This document shows positions 41,702 to 51,348 of a DNA stretch of 64,000 nucleotides, piece by piece. Position 1 is the stretch's first letter. Each line of letters starts with the position of its first letter. Under the pieces are notes generated by a model. The model saw only the letters and a list, made by a program, of their open reading frames with translations, had not been told where the DNA came from and did not search any database. Made by a program: the position numbers and the translations under genes. This DNA comes from Pseudaminobacter salicylatoxidans (lineage in GTDB: Bacteria > Pseudomonadota > Alphaproteobacteria > Rhizobiales > Rhizobiaceae), in assembly GCF_003148475.1 (NCBI RefSeq), contig NZ_QGGG01000004.1, forward strand, positions 248,001-312,000, read 5' to 3'.

Positions 41702-43756
41702 TCAGACGAGCCCGCGCTTCTCCATCATGGCGTCGGCCGTCGGCATCTTGCCGCGGAAATGCGTGTAGAGCTCTTCCGGATCGGCCGAACCGCCGGCCGA
41801 ATAGATGTATTTGCGCAAACGCTCGGCCATGGCCGGATCGAAGGCATTGCCGGTCTCCTCGAAGGCCGAGAAAGCGTCGGCATCGAGCACTTCCGACCAC
41901 ATGTAGGAATAATAGCCGGCCGAATAGCCCTCGCCCGAGAACACATGCTGGAAATGCGGCGTGCGGTGGCGCATGGCGATGGTGTCGGGCATGTGGAGCG
42001 CCTTCAACGTCTCGGCCTCGAAGGCAAGCGGCTGGCTCGGCGCATCGGCGCGCGCGTGATAAGCCATGTCGACCAGCGCCGACGCCGCGAACTCGACCGT
42101 CGCGAAGCCCGCGCCGAAGGTTTTTGCCGCCAGCATCTTGTCGAGCAGCGCCTTGGGCATGGGCTCGCCGGTCTTGAAATGCAGCGCATGCTTTTCCAGC
42201 ACCTGCGGGACGGTCAGCCAATGTTCGTAGAGCTGCGAGGGCAGTTCCACGAAATCGCGCGAGACGGAGGTGCCCGACACGGACGGCCAGGTGACTTCGG
42301 TGAGCATACCGTGCAATGCATGGCCGAATTCGTGGAACAGGGTCCTGGCCTCGTCCAGCGACAGCAGAGCCGGCTCGCCTTCGGCGGGTTTCGCGAAATT
42401 CATGATGTTGTAGATGATCGGGCTGGAGCCCTTGCCGAGCTTGTAGCCGGATTGCAGCGAGCTCATCCACGCGCCCGAGCGCTTGGACGAACGCGCGAAA
42501 TAATCGGCCAGGAACAGGGCGCGATGGCTGCCGTCGGCGTTCTTCACCTCAAAGAGGCGCACATCCGGATGCCAGGCGGGAATGCCCTTCTTTTCCACGA
42601 AGCTGACGCCGAACAGGCGGTTGGCCACGTCGAAACAGGCATCGATGACGCGCTCAAGCTGGAGATACGGCTTCAGCTCGGCCTCGTCGAAGGCGTATTT
42701 TTCGGCGCGCAGCTTCTCCTGGTAGAAGCGCCAGTCCCAGGCGGCGAGCTTGTCGTTGGAGCCGGAGGCGGCGGCGATGCGCTGCAGTTCCGCCTCATCG
42801 GCCGCCGCCTTCTCGCGCGCCTTGTCCCAGACCGGCTCCAGCAGCGCCATCACGGCCGATGGCGTCTTGGCCATGGTGTCGTCGAGCTTCAGCGCCGCAT
42901 AGTTCTCGTAGCCGAGCAGCCTTGCCTTTTCGGCGCGCAGCGCCAGCGTCTTCGCCACGATCCCGCTATTGTCAGTATCGCCGCCATTCTCGCCGCGCAT
43001 GATGAAAGCCCTGTAGGCCTTTTCGCGCAGGTCGCGGCGCTCGGAGAAAGTGGTGAAGGGCTCGTAGATCGAGCGCGACAGCGTCACCGCATAACGGCCC
43101 TTCTGGCCGCGCGCCTCGGCGGCCTGCGCCATGGCGCTTTTGACAAATTCCGGCAGGCCGGCAAGAGCATCCGCGTCGAGGAACAGCGCCCAGTCGGCCT
43201 CGTCGGCCAGAACGTTCTGGCCGAAATGCGCACCCAGCCCGGCAAGCTCCTCATTGATGCTTGCCAGCCGCTTCTTGCCCTCGTCGTCGAGCTTTGCGCC
43301 GGCGCGCACGAAGCCTTTCCATGTCCGTTCCAGCACGCGAAGCGTCTCGGCATCGAGACCCAGCGTGTCGCGGCGCCGATAGAGACCGTCGATGCGGGCG
43401 AAGAGCTTCGCATTCATCGAGATCGCCGAATAGTGCCGCGCCATCTTGGGCGAGATGTCGCGCTCCAGCGCCTGGATGGTCTTGTTGGTGTGAGCCCCTG
43501 CCCGGCACCAGAAGATGGCCGAGACGCGGTCCAGCGCATCGCCCGAAAGCTCCAGCGCGGCAAGCGTGTTTTCGACCGTGGGCTTGTCAGGATTGCCGGC
43601 GATCGCCCCGATCTCGGCCTCATGCGCCTTCAGAGCCGCCTCAAAGACCGGCGCGAAATCGCCATCGCCGATGCGTGAAAAATCCGGCAGGCCGAGCGGC
43701 CCGTTCCACAGCGTCAGCGGATTGCTCTTCAGATCGACGGCGATTTCGGAAGACAT
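41702..43756 (-). CDS. M3 family metallopeptidase (peptidyl-dipeptidase Dcp-like)
   Basis: A 684-residue M3 zinc peptidase. The HEFGH motif is at 475-479 ([13 protein letters not shown]), and downstream [20 protein letters not shown] is the usual Dcp/OpdA C-terminal segment. No signal peptide is seen, so it is probably cytosolic and degrades short peptides. ATG at 43756 (MSSEIAVD) is chosen. It is divergent from the marR-type gene with 156 bp between. Dcp versus oligopeptidase A cannot be told by eye. Confidence 0.93.
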   Translation of the reverse strand: MSSEIAVDLKSNPLTLWNGPLGLPDFSRIGDGDFAPVFEAALKAHEAEIGAIAGNPDKPTVENTLAALELSGDALDRVSAIFWCRAGAHTNKTIQALERDISPKMARHYSAISMNAKLFARIDGLYRRRDTLGLDAETLRVLERTWKGFVRAGAKLDDEGKKRLASINEELAGLGAHFGQNVLADEADWALFLDADALAGLPEFVKSAMAQAAEARGQKGRYAVTLSRSIYEPFTTFSERRDLREKAYRAFIMRGENGGDTDNSGIVAKTLALRAEKARLLGYENYAALKLDDTMAKTPSAVMALLEPVWDKAREKAAADEAELQRIAAASGSNDKLAAWDWRFYQEKLRAEKYAFDEAELKPYLQLERVIDACFDVANRLFGVSFVEKKGIPAWHPDVRLFEVKNADGSHRALFLADYFARSSKRSGAWMSSLQSGYKLGKGSSPIIYNIMNFAKPAEGEPALLSLDEARTLFHEFGHALHGMLTEVTWPSVSGTSVSRDFVELPSQLYEHWLTVPQVLEKHALHFKTGEPMPKALLDKMLAAKTFGAGFATVEFAASALVDMAYHARADAPSQPLAFEAETLKALHMPDTIAMRHRTPHFQHVFSGEGYSAGYYSYMWSEVLDADAFSAFEETGNAFDPAMAERLRKYIYSAGGSADPEELYTHFRGKMPTADAMMEKRGLV

Positions 43757-43872
43757 GGGCAGCTCTTTCTCTTGCGGACGGATGGTCGGCGGGGCCGGCA
43801 CGAAACCGGCGGTCACGACCGATGTAAGGCGCGGTCCCGGCGCGCGCAACTCTTGACGCGGGCAGGAACATT

Positions 43873-43891
43873 TTATAAGGAACGCTTATAA
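43873..43891. promoter_or_regulatory. MarR operator over the marR promoter
   Basis: TTATAAG, GAACG, CTTATAA is a perfect 7-5-7 inverted repeat, 21 bases before the MarR start codon. A TTGACG at 43853-43858 with TATAAG at 43874-43879 (15-base spacer) gives a plausible promoter whose -10 box lies inside the palindrome. This fits autorepression by steric block. Confidence 0.7.
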
Positions 43892-43912
43892 TAAGGTATC
43901 ATTACTAATTTT

Positions 43913-44389
43913 ATGGTCTACAAGGTCAACCCCGACAGCTTCGGGTTCCTGGTCACGGATGTGGCGCGGCTGATCCGCGCCGAGATGGACCGCCGTATCG
44001 GCGAGGCAGGTCTCGGCCTGACGCCCGCCGAAGGGCGCACGCTCTCGCATGCCGCCCGCGCCGGCGTCGTGCGCCAGAACGTGCTGGCCGAGCGCATGGG
44101 CGTGGAAGCGATGACGCTGAGTGCCGCACTCGACCGGCTGGAAGCGCAGGGGCTTGTCGAGCGGCAGCCCGATCCGACCGACCGCCGCGCGAAGCTCGTC
44201 CATGTCACCGAAAAGGCCGGCGAGATGCTGGAGCGCATGGCGCCCATCAGCGCCTCCATTCGCGCCGACGCGTCGCTGGGGATCACGCCACAAGACTGGG
44301 ACCGCCTGCTCGACCTTCTCAAGACGGTGCGCGCCACGCTGTCGGCCGCCAAGTCCGAACCGGGCGCCAGGGAAGCCGCATCCGGATGA
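43913..44389 (+). CDS. MarR family transcriptional regulator
   Basis: A 158-residue winged-helix regulator. The recognition region RQNVLAERMGVEAMTLSAAL and the wing with DRLEAQGLVERQPDPTDRRA are classic MarR features. It overlaps the downstream efflux gene by 4 bases (ATGA), so it probably represses its own operon until a drug or aromatic ligand binds. The palindrome at 43873 is its likely operator. Confidence 0.92.
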   Translation: MVYKVNPDSFGFLVTDVARLIRAEMDRRIGEAGLGLTPAEGRTLSHAARAGVVRQNVLAERMGVEAMTLSAALDRLEAQGLVERQPDPTDRRAKLVHVTEKAGEMLERMAPISASIRADASLGITPQDWDRLLDLLKTVRATLSAAKSEPGAREAASG

Positions 44390-45618
44390 ACATGCAAACG
44401 CCCCTCCAGCCGGCTGCGGTGATGAGCGAGCGCCGGGTGGCGCTGATCGGCGGCCTGATGGCGGCCATCGGGCCGATGTCCCTGTCGCTGTTCACGCCGG
44501 CCATGCCCGAGATCGTGCATGCCTTCGGCACCACGCAATCTGCGGTGAAAATGACGATGTCGCTGTATTTTGGCGGCTTCGCCTTTGCCCAACTCGCCTG
44601 CGGGCCGCTGTCGGATGCCTTCGGCCGCAGGCCGGTGACAGTCGCGTTCATGGCCATCTATCTGGCCGGCAGCATCTTCGCGCTGCTGTCGCCCACCATC
44701 GAGATGCTGATCGCGGCGCGCTTCCTGCAAGGCGTGGGCGCGGCAGTGGGCGTGGCGGTTTCGCGTGCTCTGGTGCGCGACCTCTTCACCCATGAGCGCT
44801 CGGCGCGCATCATGAACCTCATCGGTATCATTCTGGCCATCGGCCCGGCGGTTTCGCCCACGCTGGGCGGCTTCACCATGGAGCTGTTCGGCTGGCATGC
44901 CATCTTCCTGCTGATGGTGGCCATGGGCGGTCTGGTCGTGGCGGTGACGATGGTTTCCATGCGCGAGACGGTAATGCGCGATCCGTCGCGGCTGCGTCCG
45001 CGCCAGTTGCTCAAGAACTACGCCCTGATCCTGGGCACGCCCTATTTCACGCTCTCCAGCCTCGCCATCGGCGGCTCGGCCGGCGCGCTCTATGTGCTCG
45101 CCTCCGTGCTTCCCTTCGTGATGATGGAGCGCGTGGGGCTGACGCCGACGCAGTTCGGCGTGGGCATGATGATCCAGTCGGCGAGCTATCTGGTCGGGTC
45201 GCTGGTGCTGCGCCGCCTCATCGGCCGTTTCGGCGCTTTCCGGCTGGTTCCGGTGGGCCTCGTCTGCATCGGCGTGGCGAGCCTTGCGCTGGCGATCGGC
45301 CTGCGGCTGTTCGAGCCGAATTTCTACAACGTCATGGTGCCGGTGGGGGTCTACGCCTTCGGCATCGCCTATGTCATGCCGGCCATGAGCACGGCGGCCA
45401 TGGCACCCTTCCAGAAGAATGCCGGCGCCGCCTCGGCCATGATGGGCTTTTTCCAGATGGGCGCGGGCCTGCTCGGCAGCGCCTGCGCGGCGATGGTGGC
45501 CGATACGGTCGTTGCCGTCGCGACCATCATTCCGATCATGGGCCTGATCGCCATCCTGTCCTGGGTGATCTGGCGCACACTCCCGGAGCCGCACCAGACG
45601 ACCTCGCGACACCCGTAA
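44386..45618 (+). CDS. MFS multidrug efflux transporter (Bcr/CflA family)
   Basis: A 410-residue 12-helix major facilitator protein. LACGPLSDAFGRRPV between helices 2 and 3 is MFS motif A, and ARFLQGVGAAVGVAVSRALV-like sequence in helix 4/5 marks the DHA1 Bcr/CflA group of drug-proton antiporters. It is translationally coupled to the MarR gene in front. The substrate is unknown. The carbonic anhydrase gene converges on it after about 110 bp. Confidence 0.92.
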   Translation: MNMQTPLQPAAVMSERRVALIGGLMAAIGPMSLSLFTPAMPEIVHAFGTTQSAVKMTMSLYFGGFAFAQLACGPLSDAFGRRPVTVAFMAIYLAGSIFALLSPTIEMLIAARFLQGVGAAVGVAVSRALVRDLFTHERSARIMNLIGIILAIGPAVSPTLGGFTMELFGWHAIFLLMVAMGGLVVAVTMVSMRETVMRDPSRLRPRQLLKNYALILGTPYFTLSSLAIGGSAGALYVLASVLPFVMMERVGLTPTQFGVGMMIQSASYLVGSLVLRRLIGRFGAFRLVPVGLVCIGVASLALAIGLRLFEPNFYNVMVPVGVYAFGIAYVMPAMSTAAMAPFQKNAGAASAMMGFFQMGAGLLGSACAAMVADTVVAVATIIPIMGLIAILSWVIWRTLPEPHQTTSRHP

Positions 45619-45727
45619 TGGGGCTGGAGCGGTCTCCCTTTTGACGAAGCCGTCGAGACCGCCCTATCCGCTTCCGCGCATTTGCGGCCGCAAAGCCGCT
45701 TCGCACCTTGTGCTGGAAGGCTCCGGG

Positions 45728-46372
45728 TCAGCCGGCCTCTGGCCGCTCGAAATCGCCGGTTTCCTTGTTCATCACCCACAACTCGCCGGTCGAGATATCG
45801 AACCATGCGCCGTAAATCGTGAGCCTGCCCTTGTCCTCGAGGATCTTCACGCAGGGAAAGGTGCGCAGATTGGCGATGGAATAGCGGATCGAGATGCGTT
45901 CAAGCGCCGTCTGGCGCTCGGTGGTGGTCATCATGCTGTTGCCTGCAACCGCTTCGGTTGCAGGCGCCAGAAGGCTCATCCAGCGGCCGATGAAATCGCC
46001 GGGCGAGAGCGGCTTCATCGCCGGGTCGAGCGCCGCCTTGATACCGCCGCAACGGCCGTGGCCCATGACGACGATGTTCTTGACCTTCAGCGCCTGCACG
46101 GCGAATTCCAGTGCCGCCGACGTGGCGTGAAACTCGCCATCGGGCTCGTAGGGCGGCACCAGATTGGCGACATTGCGCAGCACGAACAGTTCGCCGGGGC
46201 CGGCGTCGAAGATGGTTTCCGGGGCCGAGCGTGAATCGCAACAGGCAATCACCAGCGTGTCGGGCGCCTGCCCCTCTTGCGCCAGCCTTCGATAGCGGTC
46301 GCTTTCGACCTCGAAGCGGCCGTGCATGAAGTTGTGGTAACCTGTGAGAAGCTTCTCTGGGAGATGGGTCAT
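45728..46372 (-). CDS. beta-class carbonic anhydrase
   Basis: A 214-residue beta-carbonic anhydrase. The zinc ligands are all visible: Cys and Asp-Arg in ACCDSRSAP (Cys near 45), and GHGRCGG with His near 105 and Cys near 108. It interconverts CO2 and bicarbonate in the cytosol. ATG at 46372 (MTHLPEKL) is chosen because the upstream frame crosses into the DUF429 gene. Some close relatives are sulfate-permease partners, but none is coded nearby. Confidence 0.95.
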   Translation of the reverse strand: MTHLPEKLLTGYHNFMHGRFEVESDRYRRLAQEGQAPDTLVIACCDSRSAPETIFDAGPGELFVLRNVANLVPPYEPDGEFHATSAALEFAVQALKVKNIVVMGHGRCGGIKAALDPAMKPLSPGDFIGRWMSLLAPATEAVAGNSMMTTTERQTALERISIRYSIANLRTFPCVKILEDKGRLTIYGAWFDISTGELWVMNKETGDFERPEAG

Positions 46373-46433
46373 GCGACGGCAATAAAACCAAAGCCGTCTC
46401 CAATCAACGCAATTGCGCGGGCTTCGGTGGATT

Positions 46434-47210
46434 TTACACCCGGATCGCGATCGGCAGGCCGTGCGCGTCCATGCCCGCGGGGTCCGGAAACGAGATCGCC
46501 TCGCCACGCGCGAAACGCGCCGCCACCAGCATCACCGCCGTTGCGTCCAGAAAATCGTCTTCCCCGGCCCCGCGCGGCGGCGGCATATCGAGAAAGGCGC
46601 GCGGCACGCCCTTGTCCTCCAGAAGCGCCTTGCGCTCGGCCATGCCTGCCGGATTGACGCGACCCTTGATCTTCTTGGGCAGCGCCATCGCCTGCCCGCC
46701 ATTGAGCTGCCAGAACGCCACCTCCGGGTGGGATTCAATGACGCGGCCAATGAGTGCGGGCTGCTCGCGCAGCATTATGTCCAACTCGCGGATCCTGGAG
46801 AAAATGCCGAATGCCTGGATGGACACACCGCGCGACGGCAAGGAAGTGGCGCGAGCCACCGCGCTTGCCCTGCGATGGGCCTCATACCAGGTCTCCAGCG
46901 TCGTGAACCCGTTCGTATCGGCATAGACCGCCGCGCGCGAAGGGATGGAAAAGACGCTGGATTGCCGCGCGCCGAGAAGCGGCCGCACCAGCGCCTCGGG
47001 GCCACGCCCGCCGTAACCGGAAAACTCCGGCAGGCCGATCGGCATGTCCACGGCGATCGCCGCATCCTGCGGCAAATATGCGATGAGTTCGGCGAAGCTG
47101 GAGAACACGCGCGTTTCGGGCGTCGCTTCGGGTCGGCGCCATACCGCGACCCAACCGGCCTTGCAGCCATCCGCCCCGGCAACTGTACGTCCGGCCGGCG
47201 CTGCGGTCAT
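46434..47210 (-). CDS. DUF429 family protein
   Basis: A 258-residue protein of the DUF429 family: GADGCKAGWVAVW at the start, AVDMPIGLPE, ESHPEVAFWQLNG and DDFLDATAVMLVAARFA. The family has an RNase H-like fold with conserved acidic residues; nuclease activity is suspected but unproven. The start overlaps the pyridoxal kinase stop by 4 bases (ATGA), so the two are co-translated. The reason for the pairing is unknown. Confidence 0.85.
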   Translation of the reverse strand: MTAAPAGRTVAGADGCKAGWVAVWRRPEATPETRVFSSFAELIAYLPQDAAIAVDMPIGLPEFSGYGGRGPEALVRPLLGARQSSVFSIPSRAAVYADTNGFTTLETWYEAHRRASAVARATSLPSRGVSIQAFGIFSRIRELDIMLREQPALIGRVIESHPEVAFWQLNGGQAMALPKKIKGRVNPAGMAERKALLEDKGVPRAFLDMPPPRGAGEDDFLDATAVMLVAARFARGEAISFPDPAGMDAHGLPIAIRV

Positions 47211-48091
47211 GCGCGCTTGTTCCGCTCCGGCCGCAGCAGGCGGCTGAGATGGACCATGGCCATGGGGTGCGACAGGCTTTGGGCATCCGTTGCAAGCTGC
47301 AACTCGTCGCCGCCGCGCTTGGCCGTGCGCGCCAGGATCTCGAACACGGATGCGGTGGTTGACTGCAATGCCGCCTCCATCGTCTGGCCCGACAAGAGCC
47401 GCGCGAGGAACACCGCGCCGGTGAGATCGCCAAGCCCGTTGGGCGGACGCGGCACCGTGCGGTGCTCGGCCAGCAAGGCGGCGGTGGGCGTCACCAGCAG
47501 GTTGCCGGTGCTGCCCGCCATCATCGCCGGCGCGGACGTGACCAGCATGTTGGGCGGCCCCGCGCGCATGGCCGCCTCCATCACGGCGCGCTGGTCGGCA
47601 AGCTTTTCACCGACGATCCATTCCAGCTCGTAGCGGTTCGGAGTTGCGATGTCGGCCAGCGGCAGCAGCATGTCGCGCAGCGCCACCGCCAGCGCTTCGG
47701 GCACGTAGAGCCCGCCGAGATCGCCCATCACCGGATCGCAGACATAGAGCGCGCTGGGGTTCTTTGCCCGCACGGCTTTCACCAGCGAGGCCACCGCCGC
47801 CGCCTGCCCGGCATCGCCCAGATAGCCCGAGAGCACGCCCGCGACCTCGCCCAGCCAGGGCGCGTTTTCCAGATCCTTCATCAGCGCGGCGAATTGTTCC
47901 GGATCCGGTACAATACGCGTGGCGCGGCCATGTCCCGGATGCCAGGGCAGGATGACCGTGGGCACCGCCCAGACCGGATAGCCCAGCGTTTCCAGCGCGA
48001 AGACGGCGGCGCGGTTGCCCACCGATCCGCGGGCGACATGGCTGGAAACGACGATGACCGCGCGCGGCGTGCCGGCAATTTCGGATGTCAT
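47207..48091 (-). CDS. pyridoxal kinase (PdxY/PdxK-like)
   Basis: A 294-residue ribokinase-superfamily enzyme. VSSHVARGSVGNRAAVFALE at the start, YVCDPVMGD, TPNRYELEWI and NGLGDLTGAVFLARLL with the catalytic Asp are pyridoxal kinase motifs. It phosphorylates pyridoxal in the vitamin B6 salvage path. ATG at 48091 (MTSEIAG) is chosen. It is the first of a two-gene unit with the DUF429 gene; 5 bases separate it from the small membrane protein gene upstream. Confidence 0.92.
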   Translation of the reverse strand: MTSEIAGTPRAVIVVSSHVARGSVGNRAAVFALETLGYPVWAVPTVILPWHPGHGRATRIVPDPEQFAALMKDLENAPWLGEVAGVLSGYLGDAGQAAAVASLVKAVRAKNPSALYVCDPVMGDLGGLYVPEALAVALRDMLLPLADIATPNRYELEWIVGEKLADQRAVMEAAMRAGPPNMLVTSAPAMMAGSTGNLLVTPTAALLAEHRTVPRPPNGLGDLTGAVFLARLLSGQTMEAALQSTTASVFEILARTAKRGGDELQLATDAQSLSHPMAMVHLSRLLRPERNKRA

Positions 48092-48096
48092 GGAAT

Positions 48097-48345
48097 TCAA
48101 GCGCCTCGCAGCAGGAAGATCAAAAGCCAGAGCAGGAGCCCGGCACATATGAGAAGGCCGAGCACGCGGCCGATACGCGTGCCGATCTGTTCGATCCGGT
48201 CATCGGCATCGCCCGCCGTAACATGGTTGCGTGTCTTTCTGGCGACACGCGCCACGACAGACATGGCGCCGCTATCGGCCTCGCGCGACACGCGCTCGAG
48301 GATGCGTCGCGATTCCAGTGTCCTGTCCCGATCCCGTTCAGCCAC
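48097..48345 (-). CDS. small single-helix membrane protein, unknown
   Basis: An 82-residue frame from GTG at 48345: an acidic/basic N-terminal half (AERDRDRTLESRRILERV) and a C-terminal membrane helix (about 58-78, LGLLICAGLLLWLLIFLL). The frame is open further upstream, but no better start is seen. It ends 5 bases before the pyridoxal kinase start, which favours a real gene in the same operon. No family was recognised. Confidence 0.55.
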   Translation of the reverse strand: MAERDRDRTLESRRILERVSREADSGAMSVVARVARKTRNHVTAGDADDRIEQIGTRIGRVLGLLICAGLLLWLLIFLLRGA

Positions 48346-48512
48346 GTTTCCGGCCTCGTTTACAGGCAACTGTAGCGTTTCGGACGTGGCATTGACAGCG
48401 CAAAGGCCGGGAATCAATCGCCAATTTCGTCTTGCCGCGCCTCGTTGCCATTTCCTCGCGCGAGGACTGTGCTACTTATGAGACGTTCGATCATGGACCA
48501 TGGGGATATTAG

Positions 48513-49136
48513 ATGTTCGCCCAGCGCAGTCTTTCGCTTCCGGCCTTGCGTGTCTTGCCGGCTTTCCTGCTCATGGCCTTCGTGCTGCCCTTGCTGGCAG
48601 GCTGCGGCTTCAACACCATTCCAACCAATGAGGAAAAGGCCAAGGCGGCCTGGAGCGAAGTGCTGAACCAGTACCAGCGCCGCGCCGACCTCATTCCCAA
48701 TCTGGTCGAGACGGTGAAGGGCTACGCCTCGCACGAAAAGGAAACGCTGGATGCCGTGGTGGAAGCCCGCGCCAAGGCGACCCAGACCACATTGCCGCCC
48801 GAGGCGCTGAACGATCCGGAAAAGTTCAAGGCCTTCCAGGAAAGCCAGTCCGGCCTCACCAACGCGCTGTCGCGGCTGCTGGCCATCACGGAAAATTATC
48901 CCGACCTCAAGGCCAACCAGAATTTCCTTGCCTTGCAGGCGCAGCTCGAAGGTACGGAAAACCGCATCGCGGTGGCGCGGCGCGACTATATCGAGGCAGT
49001 GCGCGTCTACAACACGTCGCTGCGGACCTTCCCGACGATGCTCTGGGCAAAATTCTGGTTCACCGATGCCCAGCCTTTCCAGAACTTCACCGTGTCGGAA
49101 GACAAGATCGAAGTGCCGAAGGTGAACTTCAACTGA
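48513..49136 (+). CDS. LemA family lipoprotein
   Basis: A 207-residue LemA protein. Here the N-terminal helix ends in a lipobox, LLAGC (Cys near 31), so it is probably lipid-anchored. The LemA core follows: EVLNQYQRRADLIPNLVETV, YNTSLRTFPTMLWA. Its function is unclear; LemA proteins are often coded next to TPM-domain membrane proteins, as here. ATG at 48513 is preceded by GGGGA. It is the first gene of a three-gene cassette. Confidence 0.93.
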   Translation: MFAQRSLSLPALRVLPAFLLMAFVLPLLAGCGFNTIPTNEEKAKAAWSEVLNQYQRRADLIPNLVETVKGYASHEKETLDAVVEARAKATQTTLPPEALNDPEKFKAFQESQSGLTNALSRLLAITENYPDLKANQNFLALQAQLEGTENRIAVARRDYIEAVRVYNTSLRTFPTMLWAKFWFTDAQPFQNFTVSEDKIEVPKVNFN

Positions 49137-49152
49137 CGCAGGCCCCGGCAGC

Positions 49153-49995
49153 ATGACCAGGCCAGTCCGTATCGGAAATGTCGCGGCCACTCTGGCCGCG
49201 CTGGCGGCCCTTCTTTTCGTCGCCATGACGGCGTTGGCCGCCGGACTGCCGGCGCTGACCGGCCGTGTCGTCGACGATGCCGGCATGATGAGCCCTTCCC
49301 AGCGCGCGGCGCTGGAGCAGAAGCTTGCCGATTTCGAGAAGAGATCGTCCGACCAGATCGTGGTGGCAACCATCGACAGCCTCGACGGCGAGGCGATCGA
49401 GCCCTACGCCAACCGGCTGTTCCGCGCCTGGAAGCTTGGCCAGATCGGCGAGAACAACGGCATCCTGCTGCTGGTGGCGAAGGGCGACCGCAAGATGCGC
49501 ATCGAGGTCGGCTACGGGCTGGAGGGCACGCTGACCGACCTGCATTCGCGCCTGATCATCGAAAACGACATGGTGCCGGCCTTCCGTGCCGGCGATTTCG
49601 CCGGCGGCATCGACAAGGCCGTCGACGACATCATCATGGTGCTGAACGGCAATGCCGAGGAGCTGGAGGCGCGTGCCAGGCGCAACCAGGAGCAAAGCAG
49701 CGGCATGGACTCCGAGGAGGTCGTGGCGCTGATTTTCTTCCTGCTGTGGGCCACGCTCTTCTTTGGCGGCTTCGCCATGGCCATCCTGCCGCGCATGTTC
49801 GGCCGCAAGATCGCGCCCGGCCGCTATCGCTGGCTCGGCATGGACTTCAACTACAGCAACCGTTCGCGCGGGTCGGGCGGCGGCTGGGTCGGCGGTGGCG
49901 GCTGGTCCGGGGGTGGCGGCGGCTGGTCGGGCGGCGGCGGCTTTTCCGGTGGCGGCGGATCGTCAGGCGGCGGCGGATCGTCGGGGAGCTGGTAA
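49153..49995 (+). CDS. TPM domain membrane protein with Gly-rich tail (YgcG-like)
   Basis: A 280-residue protein: a signal peptide (about 1-29), a TPM domain (about 35-170, beginning [12 protein letters not shown] and including [17 protein letters not shown]), one membrane helix (about 196-216) and a tail made almost only of Gly, Ser and Trp (about 235-280). It starts 16 bases after lemA. The TPM fold is related to plant photosystem II repair protein TLP18.3; its function in bacteria is unknown. The tail resembles those of YgcG relatives. Confidence 0.92.
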   Translation: MTRPVRIGNVAATLAALAALLFVAMTALAAGLPALTGRVVDDAGMMSPSQRAALEQKLADFEKRSSDQIVVATIDSLDGEAIEPYANRLFRAWKLGQIGENNGILLLVAKGDRKMRIEVGYGLEGTLTDLHSRLIIENDMVPAFRAGDFAGGIDKAVDDIIMVLNGNAEELEARARRNQEQSSGMDSEEVVALIFFLLWATLFFGGFAMAILPRMFGRKIAPGRYRWLGMDFNYSNRSRGSGGGWVGGGGWSGGGGGWSGGGGFSGGGGSSGGGGSSGSW

Positions 49996-49996
49996 G

Positions 49997-50641
49997 ATGG
50001 CAACGGTCAAAAGCAGCATCGCGGCTTCAGATCACGCCCGCATTGCCGAAGCCATCCGCGAGGCCGAGAAACGCACGGCCGGTGAAATCTACTGCGTGGT
50101 GGCCCGCGTCAGCGACAGCTATTTCTTCCCGGCCGCCTGCTTCGTGCTCGGGGCTATCCTGATTCTGAGCCTGCCAGCCGCCTTCGCGCTCGAATATTGG
50201 TGGATCAGCCTGCGGCTGCCGGTCTTCGTCGCCGCCCAGCTTCTGGCGGCGGCGGCCGCGCTGGCGCTGCTGTGGCTGGTGCCGGGAATCCGGCTTTGGT
50301 TCGTACCGCGCGGCCTGCGCTATCGCCGCGCCCACGACAATGCCATGAAGCAGTTCCTTGCCCGCAACGTCCATACGACCGCCGAGCGCACCGGCGTGCT
50401 GATCTTCGTTTCGCTGGCCGAGCGCTACGCGGCCGTGGTGGCCGACAGTGGCATCAACCTTCATGTGCCGCAGAAAGCCTGGGACGACATCGTGGCCGGG
50501 CTGGTGAACCATGCCGGGCAGAACAGGCTGGCCGAGGGCTTCGTCGCGGCGATCGCAGCCGTCGGCGCGCATCTGGAAACGCATTTCCCGATCCGCCCCG
50601 GCGACCGCAACGAACTCGACGACCATCTGGTGGAAATCTGA
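49997..50641 (+). CDS. TPM domain protein, second copy
   Basis: A 214-residue protein with N-terminal TPM residues ([20 protein letters not shown]), two membrane helices (about 48-70 and 75-97) and the C-terminal TPM part ([20 protein letters not shown] to WDDIVAGL). The helices are inserted within the domain, unlike in the gene before it. It starts one base after the preceding stop, so lemA and the two TPM genes are clearly one operon. Function unknown. Confidence 0.88.
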   Translation: MATVKSSIAASDHARIAEAIREAEKRTAGEIYCVVARVSDSYFFPAACFVLGAILILSLPAAFALEYWWISLRLPVFVAAQLLAAAAALALLWLVPGIRLWFVPRGLRYRRAHDNAMKQFLARNVHTTAERTGVLIFVSLAERYAAVVADSGINLHVPQKAWDDIVAGLVNHAGQNRLAEGFVAAIAAVGAHLETHFPIRPGDRNELDDHLVEI

Positions 50642-50727
50642 GCCGACCGCATTGAAGTCAAAAGCGTGCGAGGCGAATGCATCGCTTGCTTGCCACCGGC
50701 ATGCGCGGGATTTATGGTTAACAAATC

Positions 50728-51234
50728 ATGACGACGCTCTCCATAGATATTCGCCGGGCGGAACCTCGCGACGCCGATGCCATTGCCGATGTGCATCGTC
50801 TGGCATGGCAGGGCGCTTATGCCGGCATCATCCCGCATCGCGCGCTGACGGCGATGATCAACCGGCGCGGTGGCGCCTGGTGGTCCAATGCCATCCAGCG
50901 CGCGGCGACCGTGCTGGTCGTGGAGATCGGCGGCCGCGTTGCAGGCTATGCGACGGTAGGCCGCAACCGCGCCCGCGAACTGCCGCAACAGGGCGAGATC
51001 TACGAGCTTTACCTGCGGCCGGAATATCAGGGCATCGGGCTGGGCAGCCGGCTGTTTGCCGCCGCGCGCGAAAAGCTCGCCGCTCACGGCCTCAAGGGGC
51101 TGGTGGTCTGGGCGCTGGAGGACAATGACAACGCGCTGGCCTTCTATGCCGGCGCCGGTGGCCGCGATGTCGCCGAGGGTGTCGAGGTCTTCGACCAGAA
51201 GGCGCTGCGCAAGGTCGCCTTCGTCTGGGACTGA
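50728..51234 (+). CDS. GNAT family N-acetyltransferase
   Basis: A 168-residue acetyltransferase. The acetyl-CoA loop is in EYQGIGLGSRLFAAAREKL, after IYELYLRPEYQG, and VVWALEDNDNALAFYAGAGG is the usual late beta-alpha segment. The substrate cannot be named. It stands alone between the TPM genes and ppa. GGTTAAC just before the start gives an AT-rich leader. Confidence 0.88.
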   Translation: MTTLSIDIRRAEPRDADAIADVHRLAWQGAYAGIIPHRALTAMINRRGGAWWSNAIQRAATVLVVEIGGRVAGYATVGRNRARELPQQGEIYELYLRPEYQGIGLGSRLFAAAREKLAAHGLKGLVVWALEDNDNALAFYAGAGGRDVAEGVEVFDQKALRKVAFVWD

Positions 51235-51348
51235 TTTCACGGACATAAGCGCAAAAACGCAATTGTTGAGGCGCAAGGAGAGCTTGCACCTGTTGCGCGC
51301 AACGCCTTCGGGGGCTATTTGCTGGCCCGAAAAGGAGACCTCTCGCTC

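Noticed and set aside
49860-49995. GGC-rich tandem pattern that looks like a DNA repeat
   Set aside because: It codes for the Gly/Ser/Trp tail of the first TPM protein. The units are irregular in DNA and in frame throughout.
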